Shown here: one piece after another, positions 36,801 through 49,620 of the stretch | Layout: each line of letters starts with the position of its first letter | Position numbering within the stretch: the first letter of the stretch is position 1 | Source: Polytrichum commune | Lineage: Eukaryota; Streptophyta; Polytrichopsida; Polytrichales; Polytrichaceae | DNA length: 64,000 nt | Reading direction: 5' to 3' | Assembly: GCA_950295325.1 (NCBI GenBank) | Contig: OX485804.1 | Coordinates: 59,272,001 to 59,336,000 of the forward strand | Position numbers and translations under genes: made by a program | Notes under the pieces: model-generated | Databases searched by the model: none | Told to the model about the DNA's origin: nothing | Seen by the model: only the letters and a program-made list of their open reading frames with translations

Positions 36801-39155
36801 AGCTGAGTGGGCTATCATAGTACTACGGAAGAATGAAGGGGAGACCGATTCTTCCAGTTACGAAACCTTTATTACCTCGTACAGCCGGTTACCACTGGTC
36901 CGTTGTCCTCCCGTTGATGCGTGCCTGCTGGCTTGGACTTTGGTTATGGGAGCAAGAGAGCAGACCCCCGCTCTTCTTCGACTCCGACACCGGGACGCAA
37001 TCGGCTCACGTTCTTCCCCCAGACGTTTCTGAACCGCCGTCGCTGCATTTCTTAAGCTTCTGTGGAACTATCGCTTTATTTTGAGCTCCTGGGTGCGGCA
37101 TTTGGAGCAGAATCGCCCCAGTTGGCATCCGAATTTCACACATCACAATTTGCAAAGAAAAAGGTGTCGAAGCTACTGAGCTCTCGGGATCCTGTTTCGA
37201 AGTTGTGGATGTGCTCCGGACGCTTGCGGAGTGGATTAAACAGGACGAATAATAATTATTTCTGGGTTTTTTGCTCATTTGGTTCTGGTTGTAGTGCGCA
37301 CTTTGGGGCTGCGTAGGGGGAGGAGGAGGAGGAGGAGGAGGTTTCGAGTGGAGGTTGAGTCACGGCGGGGTGTGGCAGCCGTGGGAGATGTTCGTGAGCG
37401 TGATTTTGTGAAGAATTCCGCTGTTATCTTGCAGGGCGGGATGTGGTTGTATGCGGTGTCACACATTCATACATGCCGTTTTCTGTCTTACCTGATAGTA
37501 TAAGGTTCTGATGGACAGATACGTGTGGAAATGCGTGACATTTTTTTAGTCGTACGAGCTCTCTCATCAGTGGTCAAACGAAGGTGTGTTTGAGTAGTCT
37601 CTTCTTGCCATGATTGCAAACTTGTTGGCGTGCAATTTGGTGCCAAATTAAATTAATTGTAGTTGCTTCGGGTTCTTTTTGAGTCTTGGTGGAAATTACT
37701 GCTAGCTTGATTTTCAAGAAATTATTTTCCAGCATAATATAGAATCTGTTTACAATGGAAGACGCGGTGGTGGTGATGCCATCGCCCCTCCCTTCCTCAC
37801 CATGTCCGAGACCAGTCGGTCAGTCGGTCGGCCATCGATGGGGACATGTTGAGCGGACAGTGTGGGATGGCCCGAGACATTAATTGATGTGCACAGTTGC
37901 AACAGGCCGGGACGGCCTGGGCCATACTAGTCTGTAGACAGTAGTGAAGTGGGTTGCTGCATTTTTGCACGCCTTTACAGTAGCTATCAGAGCAAATTTA
38001 GTGGAAAGTTGTGCGCAATCCGACCATGCAATCAATGCACGTAGAATCCGCAAACCTTCGTTTGTTTTTCCATCCGTCCGTTTGTGTGTTCCTGTCACCA
38101 ATATACGAGACCTTGCATCCAATGTTTACTCTACTGGGTGGTGTTTCATGCTTGGCGTTGTTGCTCGTGATGCTTTGGTATTGCCAATCTTAGAGTCACG
38201 TCTGGAGTCAGCTCTCTATATTCAACTCTAAAGTTCGGCTAAAGATTCAGATTAGGTTACGGATATTCGTGCTTTGATAGTTGACATCCCGCTTGTCAAC
38301 AACCTTGTGCTCAGGGCTTTCGTTTTTCTCAGTGAATGGAACCCTGTTGACACTGTTATAATTGCCATTTCACAATGCAAGTGACCAGCTTTTAATGCCG
38401 AGTCACACGCGTGTTAAGACATACTGGGAAGGGTTTAAACTCTTTCCAGTACTAACTCATCAAGATTTAGCTGAAGATTCATTCAACAGTGATCAAACTC
38501 ATAACTCAACCTTTTAGGTCTTGCAACTATAAAACATAGAAAGAAAAGTTTAAAATCGCAACCCTCTATCTTGTAGGCATTGATTCCATGCTGTAGTTTG
38601 ATATGACCGAATCAATGTGGATTCAGTGTTGATGATGTATGAATTTAGAGTGTTGTGGTTGGTGCATCATTTGGCAGTGCATCACACACTCTCCTGTAGC
38701 AGCTGACACATAATTCACATGGTTCTTGCAGCTGTGGACCTTCAGGAACTATTTGAGGGTTGAGCCTGCTGGATTGTGCACGTGTGGAGATGTATGCTAC
38801 AAATGTCTTTCAAGGAGAAGTCCTGTATACGGTCTTCACATACTTAGAATGTGAAGACTGCTCAATCAGCTTCTCTGGGGTGCTCTAACCTCTGTACGTC
38901 ACACTTTCAACCATTGTCTTTCCCAGCTTATGTGACAGCTATTTTCCACTATTACTGTGTACACTAAGGAACCAGAGCAATTGAGGAGGCTCGTTTGTAG
39001 AGGTGCAATGGGTTAGACCTCTGCATAAAATTTCTAATCGGATGGGTATTTGTATTTCAACGATTTTGATGTTCTGGCCTTTGTAAGACTTTACTCAGTC
39101 CTAGAATTCACGGCTTTGTGTCCAATTCTGAACAGCTCCCACGCAGAAGACCACC
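36801..39155 (+). promoter_or_regulatory. probable promoter and 5' leader (with leader intron) of the 376-residue protein gene
   Basis: The stretch 36840-37450 is GC-richer than its surroundings and holds a (GGA)n run at about 37318-37342. Its ORFs are not convincing as protein. Just upstream of the ATG at 39156 an acceptor-like CCCACGCAG|AAGACCACC is seen, which suggests a leader intron joining a 5' exon in the GC-rich zone. No donor could be fixed. This is inference from composition and position. Confidence 0.3.
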
Positions 39156-41003
39156 ATGGGTCGGGATTCAGGTTCTTTGATTGGTGGAAAACGGTCTCGG
39201 CCAGAGAATGATGAAGCATACCTTGACAATTTCCACACACACAAACGATATCTGACAGAGGTGTGTTTTTTCTTGCCATTCTCATATTCGCATTTAAGTA
39301 GTTGCTGAAAGTGGTAAGGTATGCGGTCCTAGTGTGGGCATTTCCACATCCAATTTTGGCCGTTGGACCTCATTGGGAATTGTCTCATTCTGTTAGCAAT
39401 TGCTATGATTCATGTTTGACGTTTCAGAATTGGAGGTGAGATGCAAAAGTTATGATGTCTATATATTGAGCACATACTCCAATCTCATAGTAACATGTTT
39501 TGGTTTCCTGTCCATTCTTAACTACAAGCCTTGCCTTTTATCACTCAGATTTAGGTGTCCAAATAAGACGAGTGACCACAGAAGGCCAACATAGCTAATG
39601 CTGTGGGTGGGGAAAGGTGATTCTTATTTCTGGTGTTCCTCATGGTAAGAACATTGTGTGCTGTGGAATATTGCACGTGCAGTTAGTTGACTGTAGGTGT
39701 GTGGCTTGCAGGTGATGGCATCAAGTTTAAATGGACTTCGAGTGGGTGAATCAACATCTCAGTCTCAAAGATCCTCACCACCCTTGGTGGACAGTACAGT
39801 TTCACCTGCTCATACAGAAACTGCGGCACTTTCTCGATCAGCGTCATCTTTTCCAACCAGCCATGGGTATGTCCAATCCAAAATATGGTGTTGGGCAAAG
39901 GTCCCCAAGTATTAATATACAGGAATATATTCGAGTTATATTTCAACTTGAGGGGACTATTGGTTAGGAGTTGTTTGTTTTGCATACAACACCTTCCTAT
40001 GTTCGGTATGTTTCTATTGCATGCTTGGAGGTACTGTGGAGGTTTGGATGGAGAACATTCAATTTTGGTGTATTGAAGGTCAAACGTTATTTCTGTCAAC
40101 CAATGGATTAACCTCTCTCATGTGGTCTGCAGAGATGATTTATCGACTCTGGACTCACCTATGTCGGATGACAGTGATGAGAGTGTGGGTTTTCGCATGG
40201 GCCGGGCATCTGAGGCTCCATCCTCTTTTATACCGGTCTCGACTCCCGAATCAGTTTCTGTGACGCCCACCAGCCCTGTCTCGCCTCGCCGGAAAGATCA
40301 TTTCCCACCGATTCCGAGCTACTCCAGCACTTTGTCCTCTCGGCAGCAGCAAACACCCCCAAGGAGCAGCCCCTCCCTTCCTCTCCCCTGCTCACAACCA
40401 CGGGCAAAAGGCTCAGACCCTGAGGGCCGGCTACCCCCGTCCCCAAGCGACCCTTGCCAATCAGCCGACCTGCGGAGGGCAGCTTTACTGCGATCTCTTC
40501 AGATGCGGTCCCAGTCACCTATCCGGCCTGCATCTTCAGCTGTCGCACCGGAAAAAGGCACAGAGAAGGGCTTTGTTGCGGAGGGGTTGGAAGAAGGTGG
40601 TGACCAGTCGTCTCCCGGCCCTTCAGTTTACTCTTCTTCAGAGCAAACAGGCTGCAACTGTGAGGACCTAGGGCACACAAGCACCACGATTTTTCCACCC
40701 ATTAGTACACGAGCCGCGACGCGAGTGCGTAGCCTTCTTCTTGACGAGCCGGTTGTGGCAGCGACTGTTGCGTTGTCGAGCTCATTGCCCCAGAGTGTCG
40801 TGGAAGTGGTGGACACCGAAAGTGGTGCCCAAGAATCGCGATTTGATCATAAACCTACCCTGCCAACAAAGAACCTAAGAAGCTGTTCAAAGCTTGCGAG
40901 GGCAATCGTCAGTGATGGCATTGTTTCGGATGCAGAGTCCAAACCTCTGCGTCGGCCTTCAGCTGCAATCGAGAAGTCTTGCAAAAGGGCCAAACCACTA
41001 TGA
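39156..41003 (+). CDS. plant-conserved protein of unknown function, 376 residues, three exons
   Basis: Exons are 39156-39260, 39712-39866 and 40133-41003. All junctions are GT-AG and the phases (0, 2) join perfectly to give 376 codons plus stop. The start is in good context (CCACCATGGG). Visible: KRSRPENDEAYLDNFHTHKR at residues ~12-31, VMASSLNGLRVGES at the exon 1/2 junction, the acidic SPMSDDSDESV, a Ser/Pro-rich middle (SPVSPRR, PPRSSPSLPLP), then GSDPEGRLPPSPSDPCQSADLRRAALLRSLQMR in two parts, and a basic tail (EKSCKRAKPL). I recall the short blocks AYLDN.HSHKRYL, MASSLNGL and SADLRRAALLRS from uncharacterised angiosperm proteins, so this is a conserved land-plant family; no enzyme motif is seen. 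It looks largely disordered and nuclear. The gene is intact. Confidence 0.85.
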
Positions 41004-41036
41004 ACTAGGTAACGGTTGCGAGGAGCCCCTGCCACG

Positions 41037-41106
41037 GGCTGTAGTAGGCGCCCAATCAACTGAGCCACGTAGCAGTGAGGTGGGTTATTGGGTGCCTACT
41101 ACAGCC
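41037..41106 (+). ncRNA. stem-loop in the 3' untranslated region
   Basis: The arms GGCTGTAGTAGGCGCCCAAT (41037-41056) and ATTGGGTGCCTACTACAGCC (41087-41106) pair over 20 positions with one G-U, around a 30-nt loop that can pair further (CCAC/GTGAG). It begins 34 bp after the stop codon of the 376-residue protein gene. It could be a miRNA-like precursor, an RNA stability element or a remnant of a small inverted element. Nothing in the sequence decides between these. Confidence 0.4.
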
Positions 41107-42119
41107 GATGGTAGGGCAACACATGTGCATTACCGAATGTAGTGGTCTGGCCATGGCAGAATTATTAATTATGGATGGCAATGTGTCTTCTTGTATCCAT
41201 TTAGGAACAGAAACGTCAGCAAAATCGCTCATCTTGACCACTACGAGGACAAGAAGATCAATTGGGCTTGACGGTTTTTTAATCTATAAGTGGCCGCTGG
41301 GAGCAGCCGCCCAACCTATGTATACCAAAATTTAATCTCTGAGGGTCCAGATTCGATCTGGAAAGACTTCAGAGGAAGACTATATAGCCATATGAAGCTT
41401 TAGCACATCATCCAGACTCGGAGAAACAAATCCTTTTGGATGCAGGGTCACCAAAGGAGGCTGTTTGCCTTGGAAGACATCCGGAGCATCACCTTTTTTG
41501 TCCCTGTTTTTTTTTTTTGGTGACAAGGTCCACCTTGACCTCACGGTGAGGAGTTGAGTAATTTGATACTTAGAAGGTCGTGACTGTTAGGATTAGTAAT
41601 GTGCTTCAGTGGCTATGAATTTTGTGGGAAAGTTCTGCCACATGAAAGTCACTTCTACTGTTTCTTGAATAGAGTCTCATATTGTCATAGTATACAATTG
41701 CTCTTAGTAATGAGGTAGCTATTCATCTTAGTACATCGTTGTACAGTGATTGATATTTTGACTATTCTATTTATAACTTCGCCGTGATGGTTCACGTCTG
41801 AGTCCCAACACTTCTTTTCATTGAATTGTACTTCTTTTCAAGGCACTGTGCATTGGCTGGTGATGCAGATTACACCATTATTGTAAAGATTGTGCTGTTG
41901 CCCTGAGGACTCGAGAGCGTATTTATGCATTACCTAGCTTTCATTTACAGCTTCATAGTTGTGATATTTATTGGTTCCTTCTGAGATATTTAGTGTCATT
42001 GACATTGGCATCCGTTTGTTGCAAAAAGGAAGTAACGAGCCCGAAAGTCATTGTAGTCTTTTACTCTAATTGGGAGCTTGAATTCATATTTCGGGATTGA
42101 TTAAGCTCTACTTTGCAAG
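41107..42119. other. 3' flank of the 376-residue protein gene
   Basis: No further gene is supported. This is probably the rest of the 3' untranslated region followed by intergenic DNA. A poly-T tract lies at about 41509-41518. Confidence 0.4.
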
Positions 42120-42680
42120 CTCTCAAGAGCTTGAGCAAGTGTCGTGGTCATGCTCAAAGTGAGTTATCAACGGGGAGTGATAGTAAAGAAAGGAACATTC
42201 ATGACTAGCCAAAGGAGCATTCATAGTAGGCCAAAGAATGCTTAAAAGCCCATTGGCTTGCGGCCCACAAATGAGAGCTCTTGAAATGATCAAGAGTGTG
42301 TTGTAGTCATTCCACATGGGATCCATCAAGGTGCCATCTAAGCGTTTTTAAGCCCAACATAAAGTTCAAGCTCACATTGAAAGCTAAAGTATTAAGTCCA
42401 TTTGAGAAATAAAAAAAATGCACGTAAGAAAGTGCTTGCCAATGAGAAGCCTCCTTTCTTTGAGCTCTTAACCTCTCTAGTGTATCAAGACCCCCTTTAC
42501 ACTTCTTATTACTTGAGTTGAGAGCTTGAACTTGCATTTTCTTGGAGTTGACAAGTATTCGTCCATAGCTCAAACTATTGAGAGCTTGATATGTCTTCAA
42601 ACTCTCAATAGTTTGAGCAACGGTAAAGTGCTCATGCTCAAAGTGAGACATGAAGGGGGGGGGGGGGGGGGGGGGAGGGG
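42120..42680. repeat. dispersed repeat, copy 1, with poly-G tract
   Basis: This shares phrases in order with 57945-58446 plus 59690-59770: CACATGGGATCCATCAAGGT, GGTGCCATCTAAG, then GAAGCCTCCT and a CTCAATAGTTTGAGCAACG-type block. The poly-G tract of about 21 bases (42655-42675) ends it. It serves as the empty-site comparison for the TIR element at 58447. No coding function is evident. Confidence 0.6.
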
Positions 42681-44550
42681 ATGATGCTTATAAAGGAGGA
42701 TTCACGAGCAACCAAAGAATATTGAAAAGATCATTGGCTCGGGGTCTTTAGGGCGAGAGGGAATTATCGCATAAATGCGTACCTCTCATCCATCAAGCAT
42801 TTAAACTTGACCCTTACATGTTTGTGGCTGATTCATCTTACATGACTTGGAATAGAGTAACTTGGGGTCTTTGAAGCTAATTTTGGTGTCAAATCAACCA
42901 AAAAAGTAACCTCCAGGATGCACACTATTTCAACGCTTTTATGTGGGATGAATGTGAAGTATGTTTGTATGCAATAATTCCCTCTTGCCAAGGTTCATTG
43001 CCTCTAGATAAACTTATCCATCGTGGTTAATGTGGTTATTGTGGAAACAAGCTCCCTATAGCTTGAGGGCCAAGTCATTCCAATCAAACCCCACTAGAAT
43101 CTAGGCTAATATGAGGTTTTTGATGCCATATTTGGAGTCACACCATTTGAATTTAGAAAATTGAAGATGTCTTGCATGAATTAAAGTTGAAGAAAAAAAT
43201 TATAGCTTATTAGGCTTTCAAAAGATTCACACAAAAACATTCGTTGCAACGTCTATCAATTGTGATGTTATACATTATATGGTTACATGCTAACTATGTT
43301 GCCTAACTGGACAATCTAGGCAAACTAGCATATTTAGTGTAAGAACTCAAAAGTTAGGTGAGCTAAAATCAATATTATTGTGTTGGAATAGGTCCATTAT
43401 TCTTGTTACAATGACTTTGATTCCGCATCAAGGGGTGGCCCCTCATGTGGGCTATAAGAGGATTTAGGTTTGTACAATGCTAAGAATGTTTACCTATCCA
43501 ATGCTCATGATAAGATGATCTCAACAATCATAGTTAGATGTTCAAAATTATGCATGATTGTGAAATGTATGACATTAAAATTTGAAATGAGTGGATTTGA
43601 AATGAACTTGGTCATAAAACATGAAAGATGAACATCTACGTTTTAAAATCATTAGAAAAGAACTTCATAAATTTTTATTGCATATGAAAAAACCAAACGC
43701 ATTCGTCTTTAAACAATGTTCCAACCTCCACCACCTCATGTACATTATAAAACCATGTGCAAAATTTTGTGAATGAACTTTGATGTTTCATTCATGTCAA
43801 AATACCTCCTTTGCTCTCGATCGAATACACAAATGCTCCCTTTCTACATATTCATTGTCAAGATAATCAATCAAAAACATCAACATTTATCTTACGATGT
43901 ACGTATGTCGATTGCATGAAAATTACAAATAAAAAGTTTCAATTGATTTTGACAATGACAACTACCATGATATGTGTAAAATTTAGACGTGGGAGCTAAA
44001 TATCTCACTTTACACATGTATTTTGCATGCGTGACCAAATGGCTCAAAGACGTACCTAACAAAGTGATTTGATGCAACATTTTATTACACGTTAGATAGA
44101 AAATATAACGAAGTCGGTGCCAAAATTAAAATCGAACTTCGTATCTCATAAAGTTCCAGTGAGTAGCCATTTGAATTTGGCACTTCAATGTGAACGGCCT
44201 CAAAAGTACACTTTTTATTTAGAATCGTATGAAAGAATAGTTACGGATACTACCACTTATGCTTCCTGCGCAGTACATAATGCACAATAGTTCTCAATAA
44301 CTCCCAGCTATAGATAGATGCCATAGTCCCATGGTTGTTTTTGTAGTTTTATTAGATTAAGTTGGGATTTTCTAGAATATTTGCTCAAATTGGAAAATAT
44401 TTTAAAAATATGTTTACAAAGAAAACATGAGAATTTGGTAAAATATTCCATTTCTTGAAGATAAATCTTGATAATAAATAACTTATTTGACAAAGATCTA
44501 TATGAACCACCTTGACACTATGGTAAATAGATAGAGGGTGCCCAACTGCA
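42681..44550. other. intergenic stretch, no supported gene
   Basis: AT-rich, with only short ORFs in both strands. No RNA, inverted repeat or tandem array was noticed. The right end may hold the 3' untranslated region of the Pmp3-like gene, which reads leftwards. Confidence 0.45.
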
Positions 44551-45457
44551 TCACAAAATTGATGTCTTGAATTTTTTATGCTTATAATATTGAGAGTTTT
44601 GAGAGCAAAACGTATTTGATAGTGGATTTTGAGTGTTTAAGTTACCTCTGTATGGGGAATTAAGTTGGTCAGGATGTGCAAACATCAATTCGATAGGTAA
44701 ATGATCATGATCTTTCAAAATGTCCGATGGCCGTCGCATGGGTCTTTTCTGTTCAGTAGTCCTATATGGAGAGTTGATTTGATCCTTGTGTGCTTCTGGT
44801 AAATAAGTAGGCATATGTTTTTCCGCCCTATGTATAATCCAAAACGCATAGACGCATCCAGGAATGATAAATAAACACCATAGTATGACACAAATCATAT
44901 ATTCAGGCTGCACAAGTTCAAGGAAAAAGGGGTTCACATAAAAGAACCACATTACAAACCTCCAAGTCCACATATCATCATTGATTTCACATCGATTCTA
45001 TCACATCAAACTACGAACATTGAATTAATGACTACCAAATGTAGGGTTGCAATTCAAATCATTTGTTTATATGTTTATTATGTGGAAAACCTAGAAAGTT
45101 GGAATAATATGAGTTGAATCAATATGGAACAAATAAATTTGCTAATCATTGAGTTAGCATTGAATTTTTTTTAAATTAGAAGGTGTATTTATCAACATTA
45201 CATGTTAGACACTTAAATTTGGAGATGCAATTAGATTCAAACGCATCAATTAATATTATATACTATAATTATGATATTAAAATGAAAAATCACAAAAAAT
45301 TGAATGTACCAAATTCAAAGGATTCGGTGAATCGTACCGGTTCACTACGGCCCCGACCGATTCTGTAGTAGATGGCTACGGGAGGGATGAGACAACACAT
45401 AATAACTTCACAACATCGTTCTCTCTTTGAGGATGCAATTGACGTGGGCTCCTCCAT
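44551..45457 (-). CDS. Pmp3/LTI6-like small membrane proteolipid with extended C-terminal tail
   Basis: Pmp3 (RCI2/LTI6) proteins are tiny two-helix membrane proteins linked to membrane potential and salt or cold tolerance. Exon 1 is 45457-45338 (40 codons from ATG, phase 0) and exon 2 starts at 44907 after a TTGTGCAG acceptor. If read to its stop at 44551 the protein has 158 residues. Helix 1 is CCEVIMCCLIPPVAIYY; helix 2 is YMICVILWCLFIIPGCVYAFW, with the IPG-x-hydrophobic-YA pattern of the family. The tail after helix 2 is unusual for the family (normally 50-60 residues in all) and holds two related pieces, DQINSPYR and DQLNSPYR. A donor (AGAG|GTAACT) at 44646 could splice the tail to a further exon, so the last ~30 residues are uncertain. 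Family call rests on pattern, not a search. Confidence 0.6.
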
Positions 45458-46200
45458 CTTGATCCCCCTTTGGAATTTTCCAACTTGAGCATCTTGAGAA
45501 TTAATTATCAAATTTCATTTCACAAGTTACTTTGACTCATTCATGTCGCTTTTTATACAAACGACCTTCATAGGTGTTCTTAAGTGATGTGAGTGAGTGT
45601 TCATGGAGATTATTTTTGACATGTACAATGAGGTGTCAACTAATGAGAGCTTGCCACTTGACAATACTTAGCATGGTTACATGTAATCATGGACCTTGAT
45701 TCTTGGATCAAATCTTGACGCTAGAGTAAAAATGAACGTCCTACACATGCTTAAGAATTATGAATGCTATGTTGTTTAGGGTTTTGGGTCAAAATTCTCC
45801 CCAACCAAGGCCCGTTTTCCATGTTCCACATGACACTAAGAGAACATCTTGTCATCCATGACAACTCCGACATCCTTTCTTCTTCTTTTTGTTCCCTCCT
45901 CTTTGATTCCATTATGTACAAGTTCTATTTCAACACCTTAGCGCCGCATCATTGTGAATGATGAACCTATAGGATTGATTCGAGGGTCAAGTTTGGGAAA
46001 GCATACTAGAGGTCAAAAGAAAGGTGAGATATCAAAAGGTACCTACTACCTATTTAGATTTGTCCCTAAGGTTTTTGTTGTTGCTCTTGTGTCCTTTCAT
46101 ACACTAATAAGTAAGTTAGAGGTGAAATGAGTACTTAGATGAGATGATTAGGGTGTTGTCTATTGATGCAATGTTGCTTGGCGAGGGCTTGGGTGTCTTG
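45458..46200. other. upstream flank of the Pmp3-like gene
   Basis: AT-rich with no supported gene. It should contain the promoter of the leftward-reading Pmp3-like gene, but no specific element is recognised. Confidence 0.4.
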
Positions 46201-49200
46201 CTCTTTAAGTTGGATCCCCACCAATCTTATCTAAGGTGACAATGTAGTGTAATCTATATACAATGGACAATGTGGTGGTGGTGAGGTGTTGCCCCGTTGC
46301 CCTCCACTGTTCTGCATCGTTCTGGAGAGGTGGGGGAGTTATGTGTACAGGTGCAAAAGGCTGGGACATATGGAATACAAAATGAATAGTCCAATTCAAC
46401 ATACTTAATGTTGCTATTCCAAGGGCGACACCCACCATATCCAAGGTATTGCCCACCATATCCTAGGCCATAACTATCACGTCCATGGTAACACCCTCCA
46501 CTCTCAGAATAATATTGGTGGTGTCCACAACCACACTTAGCACGTCCATGAGTAGGCAACAATATAGCACTTCAAAACACACCAAATGCATTGCTATAGC
46601 ATTTGTGGCCATAAATGCTACGCCTTGGTTGTTCCAGAACACAACAGTCCACACATTGCACGATAAGTAGATCATTGCAAATCCAACAAATCATTGTGTA
46701 TTGAACTATCCAATCATTTTATATCCCAAGTGCTATGGTTAAGCTCTTGGCCTTGATCTACTCATTGGAGGGCCTTCTTGGAATATTGGCACTGCAATAT
46801 ATGGAGTTGGACCTATAGACCATGTAAAGAGCATGATAATGCAATTATTGTTAATGAACAAGATATGCATACGAGCTTCAATAACCTACATGCCCAAGTG
46901 AAGGAGTTGGATTTGGTAATCATCTTGCATGTATGGCAACTAGCAATTGCATCACTACAAGAAACTATGGCTAATTTAATATGATATGAAGGCAAAAACA
47001 TGTGCCTTCTTGAACATGACCTTGTAGGAAAATATACTTATTTGACCTCATTTATGTCATTGTTTTGTGAACATCATGGTAAGAGAGCTATGGATGTCTT
47101 TCAACTAGTTCCACATGTCATAAAATCTAGTGAATGTGACGTTACGATGATTTGAAATTTATTTTAGATTTTGGTTATAAAAGATTTAAAAGATTTATTG
47201 GCAATTACTAGTACCACTACGGCAACCATGAGATACTTATCTTGTTGGTTTGAGGGTTTGAGCCAAAGCTTTCTCAAACGCAATCACCTTATCTCCATAG
47301 AGCCAAGACTAACCTCACACATGCACATGATCATATGTACGATTTTAATTTTTATATTTACCTATATGTTTTAAATGATTTTTTTGGGCATAGTAAAGTA
47401 CCATAACTCTTTTTTCTAATTAAAGAATAAAATGTTCTATTTCAATGTTTACAACAAACATGGAATGTCTTATAAATGTAGTCATTGCCTATGGCAACTA
47501 GCCATTGCATATTGAACATAATGCATTATTACAACATGTGTTTAACTAACAACTGCTTATTAATCATACTAATGCATATTTAACTAATTGAGCATTGCAT
47601 CATACATCTGAAATGCTTTGATGAAGTTATCGACCCTAATCCACCTCATTGAGGGCCTTTTTGGGTGGTTCGCATTGCAATATTTGGAGGAGAACCTATA
47701 TGGACATGTAATGAGCGCGGCAATGAAATGGTCAATGATGAATAAGATATGCATATGAGCTTTGATAGCCTAGATGACCAATGGCACAAGGTGGGTTTGG
47801 CTTACACTATCCATATGATAACTAGCAATTGCCTATGGTGATTGGCCATTGAATGTCGACCTAGATCCACCCAATTGAGGGACTCCTAAAATTACTGGCA
47901 TTGCAATATTTGGAATCAGACCTACATCACCATGCAATAACCACAACAACCACAAATGCAAATTCAAGTGAGGGTGTCCCTCCCTTCCAACATGTGGCAA
48001 TTGTGGCCATGGTGAATGTGGGTGTGGACATTGCAGCGGTGGCAATTGCCATGTAAGGTAGCAGTGCCTTATAGTAACACCTTCCTTTTGGTGACACTTA
48101 TTTTTCCTCGGTAAATTGTCTACAAGTGAGTGCAATGGTGCCATCGAGTAAGTGTTTGCTGAAAGCGATTAATCATATGCGGCATCAAATACAAACCAAC
48201 ACCACTTTGGCCATTCATAGTAGCAATGTAAGAAGGATGCAAGAACGCTTTAAGAAGAGCACCAACTTTGACCATTCATAATGCCTAATCGAGGATCTAT
48301 CCATGATCTATCCACTCAACACGGTAGTGTAAGAAGTGATCCACAAAAGGGGGAAAATACCTTCATTTAATAGAAGACTTTCACCCACAATAAGAGTAAT
48401 TTTGTTGCGATTCTCACTTAGCAATCCAACATCAACGGGACCCCCCCCCCTAGTGGATAGTAAATAGTTCATTTCTTAAAACAACTTTTCAAAAAATTTA
48501 GGTTGCATATGGATTTATTTTTTATTGATGAAAAGATTTGTAGACTCTTTTTAGTTTGCAAGATCCATAGATTTTTTTTTTGAAAAATTTCCAAGGTATT
48601 TAACCTACTTGGAAAAGCAAAGTTTCTAGAAATGTCTCTTTTACGCTCAACTAGGTGGTGGTGGACATGATGACAATGTCCATGTCCATGGAGATTGTGG
48701 CCTTGGACCCGACCGTGGTAGACATCAATGTCAATGGTGGAGGTTATGGAGGTAGTATGAGACTTGCCAATGAGTACCGTAGCACCATGGCTTGTTCGTG
48801 CAAAAATAATTCCCAAATAATAAACCGAAAAGAAATAAAAAATTATGAGTCCAATCAAACGAATAAGTGAAAAATTATATTAGAAAAAACTAATTAATGG
48901 AAAATTTGGACTCTTCTAAGCTCCAACCACGTCAATGCACCATAAGAGGTTGCATGCTAACGCGTTAATGGCTTGGCGCCTTGTTCACGAGCTCCACGAG
49001 GGATAAGAGGGATAAAAGCAAAATCAACCCATCGTTGTTTTGGTGCAATTTCTAACACTCTTCTCACACATGTCAAAGTGCAAATACATACAAAAGACAT
49101 TACACATACACTATGCAAAGACAAACAAGAGCCATACTAAGTAAGGTTAAGGTGGATACTTAGGTTTAAGGCCAAGAAGCCGCCACAAATGAATGATAAA

Positions 49201-49620
49201 AATAATAACCTACTTGCAGTATTGTTGGACCTTACCAAAAAAACGAATGAATCCTTTTTAAATCATAAGACTAACGAAATTTCATAAATTATATTTTTAG
49301 TTGACGAACCTTATTTTTCAAAAAAAATAAAATTGTTTCGAGGTGCACGAACTAGCTATGGTGCTACGGTGTTGTAGGGACCGTATAATATGACTATAGT
49401 GTACTTTGGAAGATTGCATACATGAGCCAACCTCCATGCATCGGAAATGGATGCAATTTGTAAGCATGCTAAGTTGCTCAAGTGTCCACAACCATGGAAT
49501 GGGACCATTGTGAATACTATTTGAATTTGGCAATATGCTCACAACAATGATGGTATAGTTATGGTTGTAACAATTGTGCTCAAGGACATGGTGGGTGTGG
49601 GTGTGGATTCAAATTTCCCA
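46200..49620. repeat. degenerate repeats with Gly/His/Cys-rich coding-like fragments
   Basis: At least three diverged copies of one segment are recognisable by order of phrases: a CTCATTGGAGGGCC-type start followed by TGCAATAT.TGGA and a later AACTAGCAATTGC (about 46735-46975, 47620-47850, and a partial copy from 47855). Several places read as Cys/Gly/His-rich peptide in one frame: minus strand ~46530-46440 (KCGCGHHQYY, GGQYLGYGGC), plus strand ~47990-48050 (TCGNCGHGECGCGHCSGG), plus ~48655-48750, and plus ~49560-49610 (NCAQGHGGCGCGF). None forms an intact gene. They may be remnants of a Cys/Gly-rich protein family or just repeat sequence with biased codons. Confidence 0.35.

Noticed and set aside
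36833-37503. Several 70-90-residue ORFs in a GC-richer patch
   Set aside because: Overlapping frames on both strands, simple GGA repeat, and no recognisable domain; read as leader/promoter region.
41340-41366. tRNA-like T-arm (CCAGATTCGATCTGG)
   Set aside because: It is only a small palindrome; no acceptor stem, D-arm or anticodon arm can be placed around it.
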